Source of the DNA: Sphingomonadaceae bacterium
Lineage (GTDB): Bacteria; Pseudomonadota; Alphaproteobacteria; Sphingomonadales; Sphingomonadaceae
Reading direction: 5' to 3'
Assembly (NCBI GenBank): GCA_947453945.1
Contig: CANGJB010000020.1
Coordinates: 1 to 55,685, forward strand
DNA: 55,685 nt
Below, piece by piece: positions 41,808 to 51,939 of the stretch (position 1 is its first letter; every line of letters begins with the position of its first letter). A program made the translations under genes and the position numbers. The notes below the pieces were generated by a model. The model saw nothing but the letters and a program-made list of their open reading frames with translations, was not told the origin of the DNA and did no database searches.

Positions 41808-43049
41808 ATGACCCAGAACACCTCTGCCTACACCTCTTCGCTCCTCCGCCTGCTCAGCGAGCGTGGCTATATCCACCAAGTCACCGATGCCGCCGGCCTC
41901 GATGCGCTTGCCGCCAAGCAGATCGTGCCGGGCTATATCGGCTTCGACGCGACCGCGCCATCGCTCCACGTCGGCAGCCTTGTACAGATCATGATGCTGC
42001 GCCGCCTCCAGCAGGCCGGACACAAGCCGATCGTGCTGATGGGCGGCACCACCACCAAGGTCGGCGATCCCTCCGGCAAGGACGAGAGCCGCAAGATGCT
42101 GACGAGCGAGGGCATCGCCGCCAACATCGCCTCGATCCGCACTGTGTTCGAAAAGCTGCTCACCTTCGGCGACGGCCCGACCGACGCGGTGATGGTCGAC
42201 AACGACACCTGGCTCAGCGCGCTGGGCTATGTGGATCTGCTGCGCACCGTCGGCCCGCACTTCACCATCAACCGGATGATGACCTTCGATTCGGTGAAGC
42301 TCAGGCTCGAGCGCGAGCAGCCGCTGACGTTCCTCGAATTCAACTACATGATCCTCCAGGCCTACGATTTCCGCGAACTGGCGCTCACCGCCGGATGCCG
42401 GTTGCAGATGGGCGGCTCGGACCAGTGGGGCAATATCGTCAACGGGATCGAGCTGACGCGCCGCATGGAGAGCACCGAAGTCTTCGGCCTCACCACCCCG
42501 CTGCTGACGACGGCAGACGGCGCAAAGATGGGCAAGACTGCCGCCGGCGCGGTCTGGCTTAACGACGATGCACTCCCCGCCTGGGATTTCTGGCAATACT
42601 GGCGCAACGTGGACGACCGCGACGTCGGCCGCTTCCTGCGCCTGTTCACCGATCTCCCGCTGGACGAAATCGCCCGCCTCGAATCGCTCGGCGGCAGCGA
42701 GATCAACGCGGCCAAAGTCGTGCTGGCGAACGAAGTCACCAAGCTGGTGCGCGGCGCGGAAGCGGCGGCAGCGGCAGAGGCGACGGCGGCAGCGACGTTC
42801 GCTGGCGGCGGGGTCGGGCAGGATCTCCCCTCGCTTGAATGCCCTGGCGGCAGCATCACGCTGATCGACGCGCTGGTCGGCCTTGCCTTTGCCGCAAGCC
42901 GTGGTGAGGCCAAGCGCCTGATCGCCGGCGGCGGCGCGCGGGTTGAAGGGCAGGCGGTGACCGATGATGCCCACGTGATTGCGCTGAATGGCGCGGAAGT
43001 GCGCGTATCCTCGGGCAAGAAGAAGCACGGAGTCCTGCGCCCCGCCTGA
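41808..43049 (+). CDS. tyrS: Tyrosyl-tRNA synthetase
   Basis: 413 residues, class I. HIGH-like H54-V-G-S in [15 protein letters not shown]-like KMGKT near residue 240, and a C-terminal S4 RNA-binding domain ([18 protein letters not shown]). It charges tRNA-Tyr. It diverges from the DOMON-like gene with 32 bases between. An inverted repeat (43070-43087, CCGGCAAG/CTTGCCGG) lies after its stop. Confidence 0.97.
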   Translation: MTQNTSAYTSSLLRLLSERGYIHQVTDAAGLDALAAKQIVPGYIGFDATAPSLHVGSLVQIMMLRRLQQAGHKPIVLMGGTTTKVGDPSGKDESRKMLTSEGIAANIASIRTVFEKLLTFGDGPTDAVMVDNDTWLSALGYVDLLRTVGPHFTINRMMTFDSVKLRLEREQPLTFLEFNYMILQAYDFRELALTAGCRLQMGGSDQWGNIVNGIELTRRMESTEVFGLTTPLLTTADGAKMGKTAAGAVWLNDDALPAWDFWQYWRNVDDRDVGRFLRLFTDLPLDEIARLESLGGSEINAAKVVLANEVTKLVRGAEAAAAAEATAAATFAGGGVGQDLPSLECPGGSITLIDALVGLAFAASRGEAKRLIAGGGARVEGQAVTDDAHVIALNGAEVRVSSGKKKHGVLRPA

Positions 43050-43174
43050 TGGAAAAGGCCATTCGTTAACCGGCAAGTCCTTGCCGGGAAGCGGCAAAAC
43101 GGTGCCGGGCCTTTACGAAATATAAGCCAATAGCCGCCAAAAACGCTCTTGCTTGATCATCTCGAGGAGCGGCC

Positions 43175-43513
43175 ATGGCCAGCGGCGCACAACTTTCTGT
43201 CACCGACCAGCGGCTTACAACCCGCCATCCGGTCGACTTGCCGATGATCGGCGAACATCGCCGGCTCGGCGATGTTATGCTGCATGTCACCAACCTCTCG
43301 ACCACCGGCTTCATGGTGAAAGGCGAGGTTGCCCTGCAGCGCGGCGAGCGGATCACCATCCGCCTCCAGCACATCGGGCGGATCGAAGCATTCCTCGTAT
43401 GGAGCGACGGCGGGCGCGCCGGCTTCCAGTTCGAACGGATCCTCAGGAATGATGATTTCCTGCTCATGATCAAGTCGATGCAGAGCAACCCGAAGTTCCA
43501 CCGCACGCGCTGA
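43175..43513 (+). CDS. Single-domain PilZ protein
   Basis: 112 residues. It carries RHPVDLP and the NLSTTGFMV motif of PilZ (N/DxSxxG), with the typical RIEAFLVWSDGGRAGFQF strand pair. PilZ domains bind cyclic di-GMP; the first motif is short of the classic RxxxR, so binding is uncertain. ATG 43175 follows CGAGGAGCG. It stands alone between tyrS and the ZnuD-like gene, and an 8-pair inverted repeat (43522-43544) follows it. Confidence 0.9.
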   Translation: MASGAQLSVTDQRLTTRHPVDLPMIGEHRRLGDVMLHVTNLSTTGFMVKGEVALQRGERITIRLQHIGRIEAFLVWSDGGRAGFQFERILRNDDFLLMIKSMQSNPKFHRTR

Positions 43514-43566
43514 CCGGATTTTGCAGTGCATCCACCGCACTGCAGCACGTGTGGTCGATTGTTACT

Positions 43567-43581
43567 TGATATATTATATCA
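43567..43581. promoter_or_regulatory. Zur-like palindromic operator ahead of the ZnuD-like gene
   Basis: TGATATATTATATCA is a perfect 15-base palindrome, very AT-rich in a GC-rich setting, 43 bases before the ATG. It resembles the Zur box form TGTTATANNATAACA. It probably overlaps the promoter. Zur as the binder is inferred. Confidence 0.55.
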
Positions 43582-43593
43582 TCACGCTAAAGC

Positions 43594-43620
43594 GACACTC
43601 GAAACAGCAATTCGAGTGTC
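43594..43620 (+). promoter_or_regulatory. Hairpin over the translation start region of the ZnuD-like gene
   Basis: GACACTCGAA (43594-43603) pairs perfectly with TTCGAGTGTC (43611-43620) around a seven-base loop and ends four bases before the ATG. No clear Shine-Dalgarno sequence is seen, so the stem occupies the place where one would be expected. Confidence 0.5.
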
Positions 43621-43624
43621 CAAA

Positions 43625-45772
43625 ATGCAGAAATCCCCGCTTGCCGCCGGCTGTGCCCTCGGCGCCATGCTTCTCGCGATCACCACGCCTGCAACAGCCG
43701 CACCTGATGCGCCAGCTGATCCGGTCGCCACGGGCACAGCGCCACAAGCGCAGGGCGGGCAGGTCGACACCACCCAGACTGATGATGCGGGCCATGCGCC
43801 CATCGTCGTCACTGGCCGCCTGATTTCGGGCGACCGCGATGCCATCGTCGCGCCGGTCGTGATCAGCGGCGAGGATCTCGCCCGCCGCGCAGCCGCGCAG
43901 ATCGGCAGCGTGCTTGCGCATCTCCCCGGCGTCTCGACCAGCGGCTTCGCCCCGGGCGCCTCGCGCCCCGTGCTGCGTGGCTTCGACGGGCCGCGCGTTC
44001 AGGTGCTGACTGATGGCTTGGGTTCGCTCGACGCATCCTCGGTCTCGGCAGATCACGGCGTCGCCATCGACACCTTGAATGTAGATCAGATCGATGTGCT
44101 CCACGGCCCCGAAGTGCTGCTCTACGCGGCTGATCCCGCTGGCGGCGCAGTCAATGCGCTTGACCGGCGCATCCCGCGCCGGGTGCCGGATAAGCCCATC
44201 GCGCTCAACGCGCTGACCGCATATGGCAGCGCAGCGGACTCGGTGAACCTTGGCGGGGCGTTCGATGTCGCCATCGCGCCGCGGCTCGCGGCCCATTTCG
44301 ATGCCTCCTACAACCGCGCGGGCGATGTCCGCATCGGCGGCAATGTCGTCTCAGAACCCTTGCGCACGCAGTTGCGCGCCGAGGCGGACACGCTCACTGC
44401 CGATGGCGATGCGCAAGGCGCGGCCAACCTCCTCGCCGGGCTCGATGCGCGCGGCCGCCTTGCCAACTCATGGGCGCGCGGCAGCACCTTGGGTGCAGGG
44501 CTTGCCTTTATCGACAGCGGCGGCTCGCTCGGCGTTTCAGTTCAGCGCCTGACCAGCGACTATGGCATTCCGCCCCGCCCCTCGGCCGAGACACCCGAAA
44601 CCGTAGCGCTCTCGCTGCGCCAGACGCGCTATGACTTGCGCGGCAGTGTCAAACTCGGCGGGTTCTTCGACCGGCTGGAAGCGCGGGTGGCCTATGGCGA
44701 CTATACCCATGCCGAAATCGCGGACGGGATTGCCGGCACGCGCTTCTTCAATTCCGCCATCGAATCGCGGCTTGTGCTGACACAGGCCCGCCACGGCGGC
44801 TGGCGCGGCGAAAGCGGGCTGCAATTCGGCACGCGCAACTTCCGCATCGTGGGCGAACCGCTTCTGCCCAATTCGGTGACCGACCGGATCGCCGCCTTCA
44901 CCCGCCAGCAGCTTTCGCTCGGGTCTGTTGATCTGGAAGGCAGCGTGCGCGGGGAGCATGTGACAGTGCAGCCCAAGGGCCTCGGCCCCGACAATGCGGA
45001 GCGCGACTTCAATCTCTTCGCCGCCGGCGCCGGTATCGCATGGCATCCGGTCGAAAGCGTGACGCTCAGCCTTTCTGCCACGCATGGCGAGCGCGCGCCG
45101 ACCGCTGAAGAACTCTATATCGACGGGCTTCACGACGCGACGCAATCGTACGAGCGCGGCAACCCTGCCTTCCGCATCGAGCGCAGCAATACGGTGGAAG
45201 CGGGCCTGCGCTATCACAGCGACCGGTTCGCCGGGGCCTTCACCGCTTATGCCACCGATTTCAGCAACTTCATCGCGCCAATCCCGACCGGCGAGCGGAT
45301 TGAAGGAGCGCCAGTCTATCAGTATGTGCAGCTGCCAGCCAAGTTCCGCGGCCTTGAAGCCGAGGGTTCATGGAAGGCGCTCGCATGGGATGACGGCCGC
45401 TCGCTCTCGCTCGAAGGCGCGGTGGACTATGTCCACGCCGCGCTTGCGGGCAGCGGCCCGGCCCCGCGCATCCCCCCCTTGCGTGTGCGCGGCGGACTCA
45501 CATTCGAATCCAACCAGCTCGGCGCGAACATTGAAGCCATCGTTCACGCCCGACAGGACCGCGTGACGACCTACGAGAACCCGGTGGACGGCTATACCCT
45601 GGTCAATGCCAACCTCACCTGGCGCCCGATGGGCAAGGACGGGGCACTGGTGCTGATGCTTTCGGGCGAGAACCTGCTCGACAAGGTTGGCCGCCTCGCC
45701 ACCTCGGAAACGCGGGATTTCGTGCCGATTGCCGGGCGCGATGTGCGGCTGACGGCGACGCTCAAGATCTAG
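43625..45772 (+). CDS. znuD: ZnuD-like TonB-dependent receptor
   Basis: 715 residues. A signal peptide (AAGCALGAMLLAITTPATAA) is followed by a plug with GASRPVLRGFDGPRVQVL, then VDQIDVLHGPEVLLYAADPA and the barrel. The plug pattern and the segment TGERIEGAPVYQYVQLPAKF match the ZnuD zinc receptor group. ATG 43625 starts the signal peptide. A Zur-like palindrome lies just upstream. Zinc is the expected ligand; I see no strongly His-rich loop, so another metal is possible. Confidence 0.8.
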   Translation: MQKSPLAAGCALGAMLLAITTPATAAPDAPADPVATGTAPQAQGGQVDTTQTDDAGHAPIVVTGRLISGDRDAIVAPVVISGEDLARRAAAQIGSVLAHLPGVSTSGFAPGASRPVLRGFDGPRVQVLTDGLGSLDASSVSADHGVAIDTLNVDQIDVLHGPEVLLYAADPAGGAVNALDRRIPRRVPDKPIALNALTAYGSAADSVNLGGAFDVAIAPRLAAHFDASYNRAGDVRIGGNVVSEPLRTQLRAEADTLTADGDAQGAANLLAGLDARGRLANSWARGSTLGAGLAFIDSGGSLGVSVQRLTSDYGIPPRPSAETPETVALSLRQTRYDLRGSVKLGGFFDRLEARVAYGDYTHAEIADGIAGTRFFNSAIESRLVLTQARHGGWRGESGLQFGTRNFRIVGEPLLPNSVTDRIAAFTRQQLSLGSVDLEGSVRGEHVTVQPKGLGPDNAERDFNLFAAGAGIAWHPVESVTLSLSATHGERAPTAEELYIDGLHDATQSYERGNPAFRIERSNTVEAGLRYHSDRFAGAFTAYATDFSNFIAPIPTGERIEGAPVYQYVQLPAKFRGLEAEGSWKALAWDDGRSLSLEGAVDYVHAALAGSGPAPRIPPLRVRGGLTFESNQLGANIEAIVHARQDRVTTYENPVDGYTLVNANLTWRPMGKDGALVLMLSGENLLDKVGRLATSETRDFVPIAGRDVRLTATLKI

Positions 45773-45856
45773 TGTCCTGACTCTGGCGGCAAAATTTTAG
45801 TGGCGGTGTAGTTTTGCTTGCTTGGCAAGGGCGGCCTGCGCTGCCATGCGAACAGC

Positions 45857-47155
45857 GTGAACGCACCTGCTGACGAACCCCGCTCGCCGCTGGATATTCC
45901 GGACTACCGCCGCTTCTGGCTGGCCCGGTTCCTGTCGGTATTCGCGACGACCGGGATGGTCGTGGTGCTGGGCTACCAGCTCTACGATGTCGCGCGCAGC
46001 CACTATGGCATGAGCATCGGCGCGGCGGCGTTCCAGCTGGGCCTGCTCGGCCTCGCGCAGTTTCTGCCGGTGCTGCTGCTCACGCCGTTGGCAGGCCTGA
46101 TCGCAGACCGGTATGACCGGCGGATCGTGGCCGGGTGCGCCGTTGCCATCGATATGGTGGTGGCGCTCGTGCTGGCGGCGGCGACGCTTGCCGGGCATCT
46201 CAATCTGCCGCTGCTGTTCGGGCTTGGCGCGCTTCACGGCACGGCGCGCGTATTCATCGGCCCGTCCATGGCCTCGATCGCGCCCAATGTCGTGCCGGTT
46301 CACCTCATGCCGCGCGCCGTCGCGATCAATTCGATGGCGTGGCAGACCGGCTCGGTGGGCGGCCCGGCGATTGCCGGCCTGCTCTTCGCACAGGCTCCGG
46401 CGCTGCCTTACGGTATTTCGGCGGTGCTGCTGGGCCTTGCCACGATCTCGGTGTTCCGCATCCGCCCCCTGCCCCCGCCGGACGAGAACAAGCGCGCGCA
46501 TCCACTGTCGCAGCTGGTCGGCGGGCTCAGCTTCGTGTGGCACGACCGGTTCCTGTTCGGCTGCGTCACGCTCGATCTGTTCGCGGTGCTACTGGGCGGG
46601 GCAACCGCGCTGCTGCCAGTCTATGCACGCGACATCCTCCTGGTGAACGGGCATCCGGTAGGCGCAAACGGCCTTGGCATCATGCGTGCGGCACCCGGCG
46701 CGGGCGCGGTGCTGGTTGCCCTGCTGCTGGCGCGCAAACCGGTGGAAACGGGCGTGGGCGCCAAGATGCTGATCGCGGTCGCGGTTTACGGCGCTGCGAC
46801 CATCGGCTTCGGTTTGAGCCGTGATTTCGTGCTGTCGCTCTTCATGCTGGCTGCACTCGGCGCGGCCGACATGATCTCCGTCTTCATCCGCAACACTCTG
46901 GTCCAGCTGCACACACCCGATGGCGTTCGGGGGCGCGTTTCGGCGATTTCGGGGCTGGCCATCTCAGCCTCGAACGAGCTGGGCGAAATGCAGTCCGGCG
47001 TCGCAGCGGCGCTGCTTGGCGCAACCGGAGCAGTTGTATTCGGCGGCGTCGGTGCGATATTCATTACCGTGCTGTGGGCGGTCTGGTTCCCTGAACTCCG
47101 GCTCGTGCGCACATTTGCAGACAAGACACTTCACCAGAAGGAGCAAGCGACATGA
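45857..47155 (+). CDS. MFS transporter, EntS-like
   Basis: About 432 residues with some twelve membrane helices. The loop [14 protein letters not shown] is the MFS motif A. The order and the segment [17 protein letters not shown] fit the EntS/MFS_3 exporter group. The N-terminus is unclear: GTG 45857 is taken because residues match the family soon after; TTG 45818 is possible. It overlaps cysK by four bases. It may export a siderophore or drug; substrate unknown. Confidence 0.85.
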   Translation: MNAPADEPRSPLDIPDYRRFWLARFLSVFATTGMVVVLGYQLYDVARSHYGMSIGAAAFQLGLLGLAQFLPVLLLTPLAGLIADRYDRRIVAGCAVAIDMVVALVLAAATLAGHLNLPLLFGLGALHGTARVFIGPSMASIAPNVVPVHLMPRAVAINSMAWQTGSVGGPAIAGLLFAQAPALPYGISAVLLGLATISVFRIRPLPPPDENKRAHPLSQLVGGLSFVWHDRFLFGCVTLDLFAVLLGGATALLPVYARDILLVNGHPVGANGLGIMRAAPGAGAVLVALLLARKPVETGVGAKMLIAVAVYGAATIGFGLSRDFVLSLFMLAALGAADMISVFIRNTLVQLHTPDGVRGRVSAISGLAISASNELGEMQSGVAAALLGATGAVVFGGVGAIFITVLWAVWFPELRLVRTFADKTLHQKEQAT

Positions 47156-48069
47156 AGGCGGCCAACATTCTCGCCACCATCGGCAATACCCCGCACATTC
47201 GCCTCTCCCGCCTGTTTCCGGGTCACGAGGTATGGGTGAAGAGCGAACGCACCAATCCCGGCGGCTCGATCAAGGACCGCATCGCGCTGGCCATGATCGA
47301 GAGCGCAGAGGCCGACGGCAGCCTCAAGCCCGGCGGCACGATTGTGGAGCCGACTTCGGGCAACACCGGCATCGGCCTTGCCATGGTTGCGGCGGTCAAG
47401 GGCTACAATCTCGTGCTCGTCATGCCCGAGTCGATGTCAATCGAGCGGCGACGGCTGATGCTGGCCTATGGCGCCAGCTTTGATCTCACCCCGCGCGAAA
47501 AGGGCATGAAGGGCGCTATCGCCCGGGCTCTCGAAATCGTCGAGCAGACGCCGGGCGCTTGGATGCCCGCCCAGTTCGACAATCCGGCCAATGTTGCTGT
47601 CCATGTGCGGACCACCGCCGTGGAAATCCTCGAAGACTTTGCCGATACGCCCATTGACGCGCTGATCACCGGCGTCGGCACCGGCGGTCACCTCACGGGC
47701 TGCGCGGAAATGCTGAAGCAGCACTGGCCCGCGCTCAAGGCCTGGGCTGTGGAGCCCACGCTTTCGCCGGTTATCTCGGGCGGCCAGCCCGCGCCGCATC
47801 CGATCCAGGGCATCGGCGCCGGGTTCATCCCGGGGAACCTTCACACCCAGGCCATTGACGGCGCGATCCAGGTCGATCCCGCCGATGCCAAGGAATGGGC
47901 CCGCCGCGCCGCGCGCGAGGAAGGCATGCTGGTGGGCATCAGTTCAGGCGCCACGCTCGCCGCCATCGCGCAGAAGCTGCCCGAGCTGCCCGCCGGCAGC
48001 CGCGTGCTCGGCTTCAACTACGATACCGGCGAGCGCTATCTCTCGGTGCCGGACTTCCTGCCGGAGTAA
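47152..48069 (+). CDS. cysK: Cysteine synthase A
   Basis: 305 residues, PLP-dependent fold type II. The PLP lysine is K41 in NPGGSIKDR, with EPTSGNTG at 66-73 binding substrate and GTGGHLTG later. It makes cysteine from O-acetylserine and sulfide. The start overlaps the MFS stop (ATGA), and a dienelactone hydrolase gene begins five bases after its stop. Confidence 0.95.
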   Translation: MKAANILATIGNTPHIRLSRLFPGHEVWVKSERTNPGGSIKDRIALAMIESAEADGSLKPGGTIVEPTSGNTGIGLAMVAAVKGYNLVLVMPESMSIERRRLMLAYGASFDLTPREKGMKGAIARALEIVEQTPGAWMPAQFDNPANVAVHVRTTAVEILEDFADTPIDALITGVGTGGHLTGCAEMLKQHWPALKAWAVEPTLSPVISGGQPAPHPIQGIGAGFIPGNLHTQAIDGAIQVDPADAKEWARRAAREEGMLVGISSGATLAAIAQKLPELPAGSRVLGFNYDTGERYLSVPDFLPE

Positions 48070-48074
48070 GCAGG

Positions 48075-48776
48075 ATGGCGCTTGAACCCATCGCCTACAC
48101 GGATGGAGATACCGCGCTGACGGGGTGGCTCGCCCGCCCTATCGGCGCGGCGCGCGGCGCGGTGCTCGTGCTACCGACAATCATGAACGCAAACCCGCCG
48201 ATGGAGCGCCGCGCCGCGATGCTGGCAGAGGCCGGGTTCATCGCGATGATCGCCGATTTCTATGGCGAGCCAGTGGGCAATTTCGAGCATTCGATGCAGC
48301 TTTCAGGCGTACTGCGGGCGTCGGTCGATGGTTACCGTGCGCGCCTAAGCGTCGGGCTCGCTGCGCTAACTGGACAGCCCGAAGCGCAGGGGCTCAAGGC
48401 CGCCGCCATCGGCTATTGCATGGGCGGGCAGGCCGCGCTCGAACTGGCACGTGAAGGCGCCGATCTGGTGCTGGCGGCAAGCTTCCACGGCATCCTCGAA
48501 ACCGGCCGCCCCGCCGTACCCGGCGCGGTCAAGGCGCGCATCCTCGTCTGCCACGGCGATGCCGATCCGCTTGTGCCGCGATCACACGTCACCGCCTTCT
48601 GGGAGGAAATGGACGCAGCCGGGGCGAACTGGCACTTCCATGCCTATAGCGGCGTCCGCCACGGCTTCACCGATCCCGGCAGCGACGCACGTGGGCTTCC
48701 CGCCATCGGCTATGACGCCAGCGCAGACCGCCAGAGCTGGGCAGCGCTGGCGGGCCTGTTTGCGGAAGTTTTCTAA
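48075..48776 (+). CDS. Dienelactone hydrolase family protein
   Basis: 233 residues of alpha/beta hydrolase fold. Nucleophile Cys in GYCMGGQAAL, Asp in CHGDADPLV and His in GVRHGFTDP form the DLH triad. ATG 48075 has AAGCAGG ahead. Its 3' end overlaps the convergent acyl-CoA dehydrogenase by four bases. Family members open lactones or act on other esters; substrate unknown. Confidence 0.93.
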   Translation: MALEPIAYTDGDTALTGWLARPIGAARGAVLVLPTIMNANPPMERRAAMLAEAGFIAMIADFYGEPVGNFEHSMQLSGVLRASVDGYRARLSVGLAALTGQPEAQGLKAAAIGYCMGGQAALELAREGADLVLAASFHGILETGRPAVPGAVKARILVCHGDADPLVPRSHVTAFWEEMDAAGANWHFHAYSGVRHGFTDPGSDARGLPAIGYDASADRQSWAALAGLFAEVF

Positions 48777-50584
48777 GCGGCGAACTGCTCCGCCGTCAGC
48801 CCCATCACCGTCTCCGCGCCGGCCTCGACCTCATAGCGCAGCGAACCCGCCTGCGGAGCGAAGCGCAAGGCCCAGTGCTTGGCGCAGAGCAGCTTGGCTT
48901 CGTAGAACGCGCGGTCCGCGCCTTCGGCCTGAAGTGCCGCTGCGGAAACCTTGGCCATGCGCAGCCACATCAGGCCCAGCGAAACCACGCCGGTCAGCGT
49001 CATGTAGGCATAGGCGCCTGCGCCGATCGCGTTGCGGTCGGCCATGCCGTGCTGCATGAACCACATGGTCGCGGCCTTGAGGTGCGCGGAGGCCTTGGCG
49101 AGGCGCTCGGCCACCAGCTTCACCGTCTCGCCATAGGTATCAGGCGCGCTCTCTTCGGCGCATTCGGCATCGATGATCGCAAACAGCCGCTGGATCGCAC
49201 GCCCGCCATTCAGCGCCAGCTTGCGGCCGACGAGATCCATAGCCTGCACGCCGTTGGCGCCTTCGTAAATCATCGCGATGCGCGCATCGCGCACGAACTG
49301 GTCCATGCCGTTCTCGGCAATATAGCCGTGCCCGCCCCACACCTGCTGCATGTCGGTCGCGGTCTTGTAGCCCATGTCGGTGCCGTAGCCCTTGATCACG
49401 GGGGTTAGCAGGCTGATGAGATCATCGGCGTCAATCCGCTCCGCCTCGGTCGCGGCCTTGTGCGAGAGATCGACCTGCAGCGCCCCCCACAGGCACAGCG
49501 CGCGCATCCCGCCGATGAACATCTTGGCGTCCATCAGCATCCGCCGCACATCGGGGTGGACGAGGATCGGATCAGCCTTCTGCTCGGGCTCTGCCGGGCC
49601 GGTCAGCGCGCGTCCCTGCCGCCGTTCCACCGCATAGAGCACGGCGTTCTGGTACGAAGCTTCCGCCTGCGCGAGACCCTGAATACCGACGCCGAGCCGC
49701 GCCGCGTTCATCATGATGAACATCGCGGCGAGGCCCTTGTTCTCCTCGCCGACCAGCCAGCCCTTCGCGCCATCGTAGTTCATCACGCAAGTCGCGTTGC
49801 CGTGGATGCCCATCTTGTGCTCGATCGATCCGACCGAGACGGCGTTGCGCGCGCCCAATGAGCCATCCGAGTTCACCATGAACTTCGGCACAATGAACAG
49901 CGAGATGCCTTTGCTCGATTCCGGCGCGCCCGGCGTCTTCGCCAGCACGAGGTGGACGATGTTCTCGCTGAGGTCGTGATCGCCTGCCGAGATGAAGATC
50001 TTGGTGCCGGTGATGGCGTAAGAGCCATCCGCCTGCGGCTCCGCGCGGGTGCGGATGAGGCCGAGATCGGTGCCGCAGTGCGGCTCGGTCAGGTTCATCG
50101 TGCCGAGCCACTCGCCGCTCACCATCTTGGGCAGATAGGTCGCCTGCTGCTCGGGCGAGCCCTTGGACACCAGCGCCGAGATCGCGCCGTTGGCAAGGCC
50201 GGGATACATCGCGAAGGCCTGGTTGGCGCTGGCGAGGTACTCCTCCACAACAAAGCCCATGACATGCGGCAGCCCTTGCCCGCCCAATGCTTCGGGCGCG
50301 GCAAGCGTACCCCAGCCCGCCTCGACATAGCGGGCATAGGCTTCCTTGAAGCCCTTGGGCGTGGTGACGCTGCCATCCGGATGACGCGTGCAGCCTTCCT
50401 GATCGCCCGAAAGATTGAGCGGGGCGATCACTTCGTTGACGAAGCGCCCGGCCTCTTCGATCACGCTGTCGGTCAGATCGCGCGTGGCCGCCGCGAAGCC
50501 CGGCAGATGCCCATAGGCTTCAAGGCCCAGCACTTCGTTGACAACGAAACGGGTGTCGCGGGTCGGCGCCTGGAAAACGGGCAT
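48773..50584 (-). CDS. Acyl-CoA dehydrogenase (FadE/DmdC-like)
   Basis: 603 residues. FAD-dependent, with an N-terminal acyl-CoA dehydrogenase_N region, MNLTEPHCGTDLGLIRTRA, and a long C-terminal extension as in 3-methylmercaptopropionyl-CoA dehydrogenase DmdC. The start MPVFQAPTRDTRFVVNEV is typical of that group. Ribosome binding site GAGAGGACC precedes ATG 50584. A MerR gene lies 21 bases upstream on the same strand. Chain length of the acyl-CoA is not visible. Confidence 0.93.
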   Translation of the reverse strand: MPVFQAPTRDTRFVVNEVLGLEAYGHLPGFAAATRDLTDSVIEEAGRFVNEVIAPLNLSGDQEGCTRHPDGSVTTPKGFKEAYARYVEAGWGTLAAPEALGGQGLPHVMGFVVEEYLASANQAFAMYPGLANGAISALVSKGSPEQQATYLPKMVSGEWLGTMNLTEPHCGTDLGLIRTRAEPQADGSYAITGTKIFISAGDHDLSENIVHLVLAKTPGAPESSKGISLFIVPKFMVNSDGSLGARNAVSVGSIEHKMGIHGNATCVMNYDGAKGWLVGEENKGLAAMFIMMNAARLGVGIQGLAQAEASYQNAVLYAVERRQGRALTGPAEPEQKADPILVHPDVRRMLMDAKMFIGGMRALCLWGALQVDLSHKAATEAERIDADDLISLLTPVIKGYGTDMGYKTATDMQQVWGGHGYIAENGMDQFVRDARIAMIYEGANGVQAMDLVGRKLALNGGRAIQRLFAIIDAECAEESAPDTYGETVKLVAERLAKASAHLKAATMWFMQHGMADRNAIGAGAYAYMTLTGVVSLGLMWLRMAKVSAAALQAEGADRAFYEAKLLCAKHWALRFAPQAGSLRYEVEAGAETVMGLTAEQFAA

Positions 50585-50605
50585 GGGTCAGGTCCTCTCG
50601 AAAGA

Positions 50606-51154
50606 CTATTCGGGGTCGACGTATCGACCTTCCTGCTTCTCGCGGTCGATCAGCAGCGCCACGAAACTGGTCAGTTCGGCAATCGTAGCGTTGATATCGG
50701 CCTGCTGGCGCTTCAGGTTGTCGATGCGCTCGCGGCATTTGTCGATCGTGACGCGGCGCTGCTTGGCCCGCCCGTCGCCCAGATCGTACAAGTCGATCAT
50801 GTCGCGGATTTCGGAGAGGCTGAAGCCCACGTTCTTGGCGCGCATGATCCACGCCAGCCGCGCGCGGTCGCGCTTGGAATAGATCCGCGCCAGGCCCACG
50901 CGGGTCGGCGCGATCAGCCCCTCGTCCTCATAGAACCGCAGCGCGCGCGCGGTCACGTCGAACTCTGCCGAAAGGTCCGAGATAGTGAACTGCTCGCGCG
51001 CCAGGGCATCGGGCTGGTGCAAGTGGCCCGTATGATCTTCACGGGCAGCGTGATCGCCGCTGCGGACTGGACCAGCCCGGCGGGCCTGTGCGGCGCCCCT
51101 GCGTTCGGGGCTCGCGGTATTGGCCGGACTCGTGGTGATGGGGCGCGAGGACAT
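50606..51154 (-). CDS. MerR family regulator, LiuR-like
   Basis: 182 residues by the longest frame. The core from about residue 55 is a MerR helix-turn-helix ([20 protein letters not shown], then EDEGLI), with the coiled-coil dimer helix after it. The LiuR-like group controls acyl-CoA degradation genes. The first 50 residues look non-conserved, so the true start may be nearer the core, for example a TTG about 130 bases downstream. It precedes the acyl-CoA dehydrogenase and probably controls that operon. Confidence 0.85.
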   Translation of the reverse strand: MSSRPITTSPANTASPERRGAAQARRAGPVRSGDHAAREDHTGHLHQPDALAREQFTISDLSAEFDVTARALRFYEDEGLIAPTRVGLARIYSKRDRARLAWIMRAKNVGFSLSEIRDMIDLYDLGDGRAKQRRVTIDKCRERIDNLKRQQADINATIAELTSFVALLIDREKQEGRYVDPE

Positions 51155-51186
51155 GCCCTGCGACCTAACTACCCTTTACGTAAGCG

Positions 51187-51528
51187 TCAATCTTCGATCC
51201 GCTCAAGCCCGCCGTCTGCCGCAAGCCGCCGGTAAAAGCACGATGGCGCCATGGTGTGGCAGGCCGGCCCCGCCGCCTCGACCCTCAGTTCCAGCGCATC
51301 CTGATCACAATCGACCCGGATCTCGATCACCTTGAGCACGTGACCCGAGGTTTCACCCTTCATCCACAGCCGCCCGCGCGAACGCGAATGGAAGTGGGCA
51401 AAGCCAGTCTCGCGGGTGCGGGCGATCGCCTCGGCATCCATATGCGCCACCATCAGCAGCCGGCCGCTGGCATGATCTAGGGCGATGGCGGTCACAAGGC
51501 CCGCAGAATCGAAGCGCGGCATGAACAC
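51187..51528 (-). CDS. hisI: Phosphoribosyl-AMP cyclohydrolase
   Basis: About 113 residues. Third step of histidine synthesis. Motifs: MPRFDSAGLVTAI at the start, FHSRSRGRLWMKGETSGH, VDCDQDALEL with metal ligands, and ACHTMAPSCFYR. GTG 51528 is a legal start, but homologues usually have about 15 residues more. An ATT at 51573, with AAAGG upstream, would give them. No other his gene is nearby. Confidence 0.9.
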   Translation of the reverse strand: MFMPRFDSAGLVTAIALDHASGRLLMVAHMDAEAIARTRETGFAHFHSRSRGRLWMKGETSGHVLKVIEIRVDCDQDALELRVEAAGPACHTMAPSCFYRRLAADGGLERIED

Positions 51529-51573
51529 GTCGCCCTGCTCGCGAAGGTCGGTTTCGGAAGATTGCGTGGAAAT

Positions 51574-51880
51574 GAGACGGGCCTTTCGCTTTTGAAGCCG
51601 ATGTCGGCATCATTTTGTTGCACGATAACCACATGCCCCTCCCAAAATCCACGGCTACTGCACATGGCTCTTTCACCGCGGCCCGCAATCGCGGATGAAC
51701 AAAGTGCGGCTTGAGGGAGCTGCACCGCGCACTGGGTGAACATCCGGGCGCAGGCAAAAAGGCCAGAGTTCAGGGTTTTCGGCACCAGTCGCCGTCCGTC
51801 ACAGACCAGCACAAGCTGGAAACCGCTAGGGGGCGGTTGATGACAGGATGGAGCCGGTGCTGATCAGATATCGTCACGGG
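51574..51880. other. Gene-free stretch upstream of hisI
   Basis: No convincing coding region. It may hold the hisI promoter, and it ends at a strong hairpin (51881-51908). A small RNA read rightward and ending at that hairpin is possible but unsupported. Confidence 0.4.
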
Positions 51881-51908
51881 AACGCCCGGAGTTAACGCTC
51901 CGGGCGTT
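51881..51908. terminator. Hairpin downstream of comF-type gene
   Basis: AACGCCCGGAG pairs perfectly with CTCCGGGCGTT (11 pairs, six-base loop). It lies 31 bases after the end of the ComF gene. Read rightward it is followed by TTCGTGTTTC, so the T-rich side faces right, away from the ComF gene. Confidence 0.55.
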
Positions 51909-51939
51909 TCGTGTTTCAGGGCCGGGTTCTGGGGCCGGT

